Assembly: GCA_025060055.1 (NCBI GenBank)
Contig: JANXCK010000187.1
Coordinates: forward strand, 1-7,325
From: Fimbriimonadales bacterium
Lineage (GTDB): Bacteria > Armatimonadota > Fimbriimonadia > Fimbriimonadales > GBS-DC
Direction: 5' to 3'
Length of the DNA stretch: 7,325 nucleotides
Numbering within the stretch: the stretch's first letter is position 1; every line of letters starts with the position of its first letter. A program made the position numbers and the translations under genes. Below, in pieces: positions 1 to 4,963 of the stretch. The notes under the pieces were generated by a model. The model searched no databases and was not told the DNA's origin. It was given only the letters and a program-made list of their open reading frames with translations.

Positions 1-2072
1 CCGACGGAGTAGTACCAAGTACCCAGTGCGCATTTCTTATGCGAGACCAGCTGGTCGCGTGGAATCATCTCGCCGTGATGCACCATTCGCTCCACGCGCT
101 CGACCCACTTGAGGTGGGCACGCTTGAAGGTCTGGATTTTCTCCTCGAACGACTCCTCTTCGGACACGCGGAACCGCCCGATAGAGAACATCAGTTTTTC
201 GACGGTGGCAGCGGCTTCGGTAGCGCTTTGGTTCAGCTGCTGCAACGCTTCCACCTGTTGCTGCACAATCTGGTTGCTCTGTTCGGCGTTGGCGGCGGCT
301 TGCTCCGAGAGGGCTGCCATCTGCTGCAGAGCGTGCGTGGTGGTCTCCGCGCTGGCGAGCATCTGCTCGCTGGCGGCGCTGGACTGTTCGGCAATCGCTG
401 CGATTTGCTCAATCTCGCTCAGCGTCGCCTCTGACGACAGCTGCACTTCCTGCATCAGTTGCGTGGAGTGGCGTACCTGCTCGGCGATAGCGTCGACCGC
501 TCGCATAATCGTTTGCAGCCCCGACGCCACCTGTTGCGAGACCGCGCCGCCCTCTTGCACGGCGTTCAGGCTCTGCTGCATCGACTCGACGGCATGCTGT
601 GTTTTCTCCACCACTTGCTCCAGAATCTGCTGGATTTCTTGGCTGGAGTGGGCAGAGCGTTCGGCGAGTCGGCGCACCTCGTCGGCGACGACGGCGAATC
701 CGCGCCCTGCCTCGCCCGCGCGCGCTGCCTCAATCGCTGCATTCAGCGAGAGCAAGTTAATCTGCCGCGCAATGTCCTCAATCTTGCTTACAATCTTGGA
801 CACGGAGGCGGACATCTCGGCAAGTTGCTGGATTTCCTGCGCGGTGCGGCGGGTCTGGGTCTCAATTTCGCGCATCACTTGCTCGGAGCGTTGCAAGGCG
901 GCACGCCCTTCGTGGGTGATTTGGCTGGCGTGCTCGGAGGCTTGCTGCGCTTGCTGCAGCTCGGCAAAGGCATCCTGAATGCGTTGGGTAATCAGGTTCA
1001 CGCGCTCCACACCAGCGCTGGCGGACTGGGCGGTCTGCTCTGCGCCCTGCGCCACCTCGCTTGCTGCAAGTTGCACCTGATTCACGCTCTCGGTAATGCG
1101 CTGGATTTCGTAGGCGAGGTTTTCTGCGCCCCGCGCCGAGTCGTCCACCGAGGCACCTACCTCTTTGGCACCGCGTGCAAGGGTCTCCATGCCCTGCGTT
1201 ATCGTTTGCACGCTGCTCAGCACGAGTTTTGCGGACTGGCGCGTTTCACCAATCACTTGAGCGAGTTTCTCAACGGCGCTGTTATAGCCGCGCAGGAGTG
1301 AAGCGAACTCATCGTTGCCTGAAACGGGGGCGCGATACAGCAAGTCGCCTTGCTGGAGGTGGTCAACTGCAAGGCGGAGCTGGTTCACGGTGTCCACCAC
1401 GCGCTCTGCGGAGCGACGCAGCAGAAAAGTGCCTGCGCCCACCATGCTGATCACAAAGATTACAACGCCCCACAGCCAGCGCGTGCGCGACTCCACGACG
1501 GCTTTCGCCTCTTGCTCTTTGCGCTGCGCCCACTGTTCAGACAGTTCCACCGCTTTGACAATCGCGGCGCGATGCTCAAAGAACGCCGCCTCAATCTGCG
1601 GCTGCAACTGCTTGATGCGTCGCTTGTTGTTCTGGGCGATAGCAGGCTTCAGCTCTGTTTCCACCAGCTCGAACATCTGCTGTGCGGGCTGGTGCGCCTC
1701 TTCCAGCAGGGCTTGGCGCAGTTCAGGGTCTTTCAGGGCGTTCTGCCAAAACTTACGGCGCTCAAGGTAGTCGCGTTTCGCTCGATCGTACTCTCGCAGC
1801 GCTTGGCGCGCCGCGTTAGGCTTGTTTTCCAGCACCAAAAGGCACGCCTCATCTACATACAGCATCGCCTCCACCAAGTAGTGGGGCGGTGGGAGAATGT
1901 CGGCGCGCAAGTCATTCGCAAGGCGTATCTCCTCATAGAGCGGTCCGTGAATTTGCACGGTTCGTTTTGTACCAATCGCCATGAGGCTCACTACGATTAA
2001 CCCCGTCAGCGCAATCAGCGCTATCAGCGTCTGCTTTGCCGTCCAGCTCAGCCGAGAAAACCAGTTGCGCAT
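1..2072 (-). CDS. Methyl-accepting chemotaxis protein with C-terminal CZB zinc-binding domain (3' end outside window)
   Basis: This is a transmembrane chemoreceptor that should signal to a CheA/CheW complex at the inner membrane. The frame is open from ATG 2072 to the window edge, with 690 codons visible. TM1 lies at about residues 13-33 and TM2 at 199-218, enclosing a mostly helical ~165-residue sensor region with the motif DILPPPHYLVEA at 58-69. A HAMP domain follows (about 219-270; GNDEFASLL at 252-260), then a long signalling coiled coil whose conserved tip, NAAIEAARAGE, starts at residue 444. The end is a CZB (chemoreceptor zinc-binding) domain: H653 in AHLKW and C681 in CALGTWYY match two of its zinc ligands, and the rest lies beyond the window. 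AAGGA sits 10 nt before the ATG. The gene is divergent from the PilZ gene. The family is certain; the ligand is unknown. CZB domains are known to sense zinc or hypochlorous acid in some receptors. Confidence 0.96.
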   Translation of the reverse strand, partial: MRNWFSRLSWTAKQTLIALIALTGLIVVSLMAIGTKRTVQIHGPLYEEIRLANDLRADILPPPHYLVEAMLYVDEACLLVLENKPNAARQALREYDRAKRDYLERRKFWQNALKDPELRQALLEEAHQPAQQMFELVETELKPAIAQNNKRRIKQLQPQIEAAFFEHRAAIVKAVELSEQWAQRKEQEAKAVVESRTRWLWGVVIFVISMVGAGTFLLRRSAERVVDTVNQLRLAVDHLQQGDLLYRAPVSGNDEFASLLRGYNSAVEKLAQVIGETRQSAKLVLSSVQTITQGMETLARGAKEVGASVDDSARGAENLAYEIQRITESVNQVQLAASEVAQGAEQTAQSASAGVERVNLITQRIQDAFAELQQAQQASEHASQITHEGRAALQRSEQVMREIETQTRRTAQEIQQLAEMSASVSKIVSKIEDIARQINLLSLNAAIEAARAGEAGRGFAVVADEVRRLAERSAHSSQEIQQILEQVVEKTQHAVESMQQSLNAVQEGGAVSQQVASGLQTIMRAVDAIAEQVRHSTQLMQEVQLSSEATLSEIEQIAAIAEQSSAASEQMLASAETTTHALQQMAALSEQAAANAEQSNQIVQQQVEALQQLNQSATEAAATVEKLMFSIGRFRVSEEESFEEKIQTFKRAHLKWVERVERMVHHGEMIPRDQLVSHKKCALGTWYYSV

Positions 2073-2103
2073 AGGCTCACCGTCCTTAGCACGTTTCAGC
2101 GGT

Positions 2104-2132
2104 ATTATTGGCGTGGATGCGGGAAAAGTCGA
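2104..2132 (-). promoter_or_regulatory. Candidate promoter of the chemoreceptor gene
   Basis: On the minus strand, TCGACT (2132-2127, 4 of 6 to the -35 consensus) is followed after exactly 17 bp by AATAAT (2109-2104, 5 of 6 to the -10 consensus). Transcription would start near 2097, giving a leader of about 25 nt that contains the AAGGA ribosome-binding site (2087-2083). This was judged by eye only. The same -10 area also reads GCCAATAA, close to the flagellar sigma-28 -10 element, but no matching -35 is present. Confidence 0.4.
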
Positions 2133-2152
2133 GTCTGTGGAACAATCGCTTC

Positions 2153-2157
2153 GGAGG
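2153..2157 (+). promoter_or_regulatory. Ribosome-binding site fixing the PilZ gene start
   Basis: GGAGG lies 6 nt before ATG 2164. It decides the start: the frame is open as far back as ATG 1981, but that start would overlap the divergent chemoreceptor gene by about 90 bp, and no comparable site was seen for it. Confidence 0.75.
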
Positions 2158-2163
2158 CGGCGA

Positions 2164-2718
2164 ATGCAGGCGAGAGTGCAGATTCAAGTCCCAAACACGG
2201 GGCGGACACTGGAAGGCGTGCTGGTTCGCATCGACAAGCCCCAGTTGCGCCTGACGGTGCGTCTGGACGAGGGGGCAGAGACACTGCGTCCGAACATGCT
2301 GGCGCAAGCTGTGCTGACCGTCGGCGGTGCGCCGCGCGTGCTGACCGTGCAGGTGAACCCTCTGGACGAGACAACTGTCAGCTTATTACCCGTCTCTGGC
2401 GTGCAGTGCTGCGAGCGCCGCGCCCGCAAACGCTACGCCGTGAACCTGCCTACCACGCTTCAAGTGGAAGGCGAATCGATCCCTGTGCGCGTTGTGAATA
2501 TCAGCATCAGTGGCGTTGGGCTACATACCCCGCGCCCGCTGGAGGTGGGGCAGCAGGCGTGCTTGGAGCTTCGGCTGGTGGGCTGCGAGCAACCGATGCA
2601 AGCGACCCTGAGCGTGCGCCACTGCCGCGCACTGGCTAACCATCAATGGTATGTCGGCGCAGCGTTCACTAACCTTAACCGCGCCGACGAGCTGTGGCTG
2701 CGTAAACTGTTCCCATGA
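2164..2718 (+). CDS. PilZ-domain protein (probable cyclic-di-GMP receptor)
   Basis: The product is a soluble 184-residue protein with no signal peptide or membrane segment. Residues 1-80 form a beta-rich N-terminal part resembling the YcgR-type N-domain that often precedes PilZ. The PilZ domain covers about 83-184 and has both signature motifs for binding cyclic-di-GMP: RARKR at 86-90 (RxxxR) and NISISG at 112-117 ((D/N)xSxxG). The length is typical of small two-domain YcgR-like proteins, which in characterised cases act on flagellar motors, pili or exopolysaccharide synthesis. It diverges from a chemoreceptor gene and lies 44 bp upstream of efp on the same strand. A Cys-Cys pair (82-83) directly precedes the RxxxR motif, which is uncommon but of unknown meaning. 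The domain call is strong; the output partner cannot be read from the sequence. Confidence 0.9.
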   Translation: MQARVQIQVPNTGRTLEGVLVRIDKPQLRLTVRLDEGAETLRPNMLAQAVLTVGGAPRVLTVQVNPLDETTVSLLPVSGVQCCERRARKRYAVNLPTTLQVEGESIPVRVVNISISGVGLHTPRPLEVGQQACLELRLVGCEQPMQATLSVRHCRALANHQWYVGAAFTNLNRADELWLRKLFP

Positions 2719-2738
2719 TGTCGCTGGACGGGTAAAAT
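2710..2738 (+). promoter_or_regulatory. Candidate promoter of efp
   Basis: TTCCCA (2710-2715, 4 of 6 to the -35 consensus) and TAAAAT (2733-2738, 5 of 6 to the -10 consensus) are separated by 17 bp. The -35 overlaps the last codons of the PilZ gene, so efp could be transcribed alone as well as by read-through from pilZ. Transcription would start near 2745, only a few bases before the AGGAGG ribosome-binding site at 2751-2756. Call made by eye. Confidence 0.4.
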
Positions 2739-2762
2739 CATAGCCGTCTCAGGAGGCAAAGT

Positions 2763-3332
2763 ATGGTCGACACGAGCGATTTCCGCATTGGGCTAAATAT
2801 CATCATCGATGACGAGATTCACACCATTTTGGAGTATCAGCAGTCGCACCAGGGGCGCGGCAGCGCAATCGTGCGTGCTCGGCTCAAACGCTTGCGCGAC
2901 GGTGCCATCTACGAGCGCACCTTCAAGTCGGGCGAGCGGTTCCCGCAAGCCTACCTGGAGCGCAAGCAGATGCAGACCCTCTATCGCGACGGCGATGAGT
3001 GGGTCGTGATGGACACCCATACCTTCGATCAGGTGCATGTGCCTGTGGCGCAGTTTGGCGAAGGGGCGAAGTTCCTCAAAGACGGTATGGATGTGTACCT
3101 CCTGTACTATAACGACCAGATCGTGGGCGCGGATGTGCCTGAGTTTGTGGAGTTGGCGGTTGCCGAGACCGACCCGAACTTTCGGGGCGACACGGCATCG
3201 GGCGGTTCTAAGCCCGCAAAGTTGGAGACGGGCGCGGTCATTCAAGTGCCGTTCCACATCGAGGTGGGCGACGTCTTGAAGGTGAACACGCGCGAGGGGC
3301 TGTATGTGGAGCGGGTGCGCAAAGGCGGCTAA
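2763..3332 (+). CDS. efp: Elongation factor P
   Basis: EF-P binds between the ribosomal P and E sites and relieves stalling at consecutive prolines. The 189-residue length is normal for the family and all three domains are present: an N-terminal KOW-like domain (1-65), then two OB folds (about 66-128 and 129-189). The C-terminal signature is clear, with GDTASGGSKPAKLETGAV followed by VNTREGLYVERV. The tip of the domain I loop reads HQGRGSA, placing Arg at residue 32 where E. coli has the beta-lysylated Lys34. Arg here is seen in Thermus-type EF-Ps and in the rhamnosylated (EarP) group, so an EpmA/EpmB lysine modification is not possible at this position. AGGAGG lies 6 nt before the ATG. Its TAA overlaps the stop codon of the convergent histidine kinase gene. 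Confidence 0.97.
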   Translation: MVDTSDFRIGLNIIIDDEIHTILEYQQSHQGRGSAIVRARLKRLRDGAIYERTFKSGERFPQAYLERKQMQTLYRDGDEWVVMDTHTFDQVHVPVAQFGEGAKFLKDGMDVYLLYYNDQIVGADVPEFVELAVAETDPNFRGDTASGGSKPAKLETGAVIQVPFHIEVGDVLKVNTREGLYVERVRKGG

Positions 3333-4858
3333 TCGTGGGCAAGCAGCTGTCGCACCTTCGCAGCGAGCTGCGCCATCGTGAACGGCTTGGCAAGGAACTC
3401 GACGCCCTGCTTGAGCTCGCCGCGCTCAATAATCGTGTTCTCCGTGTAGCCTGAGATGAACAATACCTTCATCTCAGGGTGTGTCGCGCTTAGCGCGTGT
3501 GCCAACTCGGAGCCACGCATCTCTGGCAGCACCACATCGGTGATAAGCAGGTCAGGTTGGCCGGTTGCGCTCAGCTGCAGTGCATCGCGGGGATGGCTCG
3601 CCTCCAGTACGGTATAGCCCAGCACGCGCAGCATCTCCACAAGGGTACGCCGCACCTCGCCGTTGTCTTCTACGACCAGCACCGTTCCGCTGCCCCGCTG
3701 AGGTTCGGCGACAGCGGGACGCTGAGCGACTGGCTCCGCCGCTTCATACACGCGCGGTAGATAAATCTTGAAGGTTGTGCCCTTGCCTGGCTCGCTATAG
3801 ACCCAGATGTGTCCTCGTGCCTGATTGATGATGCCGTGTACCGTCGCCAAGCCCAACCCCGTGCCGCCTGCGCGTCCCGAATAAAACGGCTCAAAGATGT
3901 GAGGGAGGTGTTCGGGGGCAATCCCCTCGCCCGTATCGCTAAGGCTAATCAACACATACTCGCCTGGCTGCACGCCCCAGTGCTGGGCAGCATAGGCTTC
4001 GTCGAGCGTGGCGTTGCGCGTCTCGATAATCAGTTTACCGCCGCGCGGCATCGCTTGGCGTGCGTTCGAAGTCAGGTTCATCAATACCTGCTCGACCTGC
4101 ACTGGATCGGCACGCACATTGCCCGTCTGCTCATCTAAGACGCATGCGAGCTCGATATCTTCACCCAAAATACGCTGCAGGAAGGGGATGAGCTGCTGGA
4201 TGTGGTCGTTGACACTGATGGGCTTTGGGGCAATGACGCGCCGTCGCGCGAACGCCAAGAGCTGGCTGACCAGCTGGCTGGCGCGATCGACTGCTTGCAA
4301 GATTTGATGCAGATGCTCGCGGGCAGGGGTCGATTCAGGCAGGAGCAGTAGCGCCAGCTCCGCGGAGCCGTTGATGGCGGCTAAAATGTTGTTGAAATCG
4401 TGCGCGACGCCGCCTGCCAACCGCCCGATGCTTTCCATGCGTACCGCCTGCTCCACCTGGTCTTGCAGTCGCTGGATTTCCGTGATGTCCACCGCCAGCC
4501 CCAGCGCGCCGTCGATACCGCCTTCGGCGTTGCGCAGCGGCTCCAGGCGTATCTGGTAGCGTCGTTTGCCCCAGTCGAAATCGAACTCGACCGATTCGCC
4601 CTGCAGTGCGCGCCGATGCTGCTGAATCGGCGTGAAGTTGGGGTCTTGCGTTTGGAAGTAGTCCATCAGAGTGATGCCCGTGAGTTGATTTTCTTGCAGG
4701 TTGTGGGCGCGCAATCCTGCGCCTAAGGACGAAGTAAACCGCAAATCGCGGTCAACCGTCCACATAATCGCAGGCAACTGGCTGAGAATCAGGCGCAAAC
4801 GCTGCTCGGTGTCTTGGGCGCTCGCCGCAGTTTCCGTTGACTTCGGTTGCTTGTCCAT
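3329..4858 (-). CDS. Soluble hybrid sensor histidine kinase (PAS-HisKA-HATPase-REC)
   Basis: The product is a 509-residue cytoplasmic two-component protein without membrane segments. A PAS domain (about 20-130) is followed by the dimerisation/phosphoacceptor helix pair with the H-box GGVAHDFNN (His153), and a HATPase_c domain with N-box (N261, N265), G1 box DTGEG (308-312), F-box FEPF (322-325) and G2 box GTGLGL (332-337). A linker (about 370-390) leads to a receiver domain with acidic pair E397/D398, phosphoacceptor D441 (ITDVVLPEM), S469 and K491. All catalytic residues are intact, so autophosphorylation at H153 and transfer to D441 are expected. No DNA-binding output is attached and no partner regulator or Hpt gene is visible, so its target is unknown. 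ATG 4858 was chosen over an upstream in-frame TTG (4879) for its better ribosome-binding site. It is divergent from mutS and convergent with efp. Confidence 0.95.
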   Translation of the reverse strand: MDKQPKSTETAASAQDTEQRLRLILSQLPAIMWTVDRDLRFTSSLGAGLRAHNLQENQLTGITLMDYFQTQDPNFTPIQQHRRALQGESVEFDFDWGKRRYQIRLEPLRNAEGGIDGALGLAVDITEIQRLQDQVEQAVRMESIGRLAGGVAHDFNNILAAINGSAELALLLLPESTPAREHLHQILQAVDRASQLVSQLLAFARRRVIAPKPISVNDHIQQLIPFLQRILGEDIELACVLDEQTGNVRADPVQVEQVLMNLTSNARQAMPRGGKLIIETRNATLDEAYAAQHWGVQPGEYVLISLSDTGEGIAPEHLPHIFEPFYSGRAGGTGLGLATVHGIINQARGHIWVYSEPGKGTTFKIYLPRVYEAAEPVAQRPAVAEPQRGSGTVLVVEDNGEVRRTLVEMLRVLGYTVLEASHPRDALQLSATGQPDLLITDVVLPEMRGSELAHALSATHPEMKVLFISGYTENTIIERGELKQGVEFLAKPFTMAQLAAKVRQLLAHD

Positions 4859-4865
4859 CAGCCTG

Positions 4866-4871
4866 TCCTTT
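4866..4871 (-). promoter_or_regulatory. Ribosome-binding site fixing the hybrid kinase start
   Basis: Minus-strand AAAGGA lies 7 nt before ATG 4858. The alternative start, TTG 4879, has only an AGAGG about 3 nt away, which is too close, so the ATG is preferred. The alternative would add seven residues without changing any domain. Confidence 0.65.
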
Positions 4872-4906
4872 GCGCCCAAGACCTCTGAGCGACCTATGCT
4901 GCCGTC

Positions 4907-4926
4907 GCACAGCGGGGACGCTGTGC
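4907..4926. repeat. Perfect inverted repeat in the kinase-mutS divergent control region
   Basis: GCACAGCG (4907-4914) and CGCTGTGC (4919-4926) are perfect complements around a GGGA loop. The repeat sits in the middle of the 105-bp gap between the two divergent starts and ends directly next to the -35 position expected for the mutS promoter. It could be an operator for a dimeric repressor, or a hairpin in the 5' leader of the kinase mRNA. It has no downstream U-run in either direction, so it is not an intrinsic terminator. Confidence 0.6.
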
Positions 4927-4955
4927 CAGTTATGATACCCTACCAGAGGTATAAT
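4927..4955 (+). promoter_or_regulatory. mutS promoter, probably giving a leaderless mRNA
   Basis: A perfect TATAAT (-10 consensus) lies at 4950-4955 and ends 8 bases before the mutS ATG at 4964. A start site about 7 nt after the -10 falls at 4962-4963, leaving almost no leader. No ribosome-binding site is at normal distance; AGAGG at 4945-4949 is 14 nt away and overlaps the -10. The hexamer 17 bp upstream, CAGTTA (4927-4932), is a poor -35. The -10 is convincing; the leaderless reading is an inference. Confidence 0.6.
4935..4952. repeat. Short inverted repeat overlapping the mutS -10 box
   Basis: ATACC (4935-4939) and GGTAT (4948-4952) are complementary across an 8-base spacer, making an 18-bp operator-sized dyad whose right arm enters the TATAAT of the mutS promoter. 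Five-base arms occur easily by chance, so this is only a candidate regulator site. Confidence 0.25.
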
Positions 4956-4963
4956 TTTCTGCG

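Noticed and set aside
109..1301. Two long plus-strand open frames (109-978 and 459-1301) across the chemoreceptor gene
   Set aside because: They lie antisense to a clear chemoreceptor frame, have unnatural Cys/Ser- or Leu/His-rich composition, and show no domain or ribosome-binding site.
2105..2112. Sigma-28-like -10 element (GCCAATAA on the minus strand) upstream of the chemoreceptor
   Set aside because: The expected TAAA at 15 bp upstream is absent (CGAC there), while a sigma-70-like pair with 17-bp spacing fits at the same place.
1981..2163. Upstream in-frame extension of the PilZ gene to ATG 1981
   Set aside because: It overlaps the chemoreceptor N-terminus and TM1 coding region, and the GGAGG at 2153-2157 points to ATG 2164.
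3314..3356. GGTGCG/CGCACC pairing around the efp-kinase junction as a bidirectional terminator
   Set aside because: The stem is only 6 bp, with a 31-nt loop and no T-run on either side; chance pairing in GC-rich DNA is likelier.
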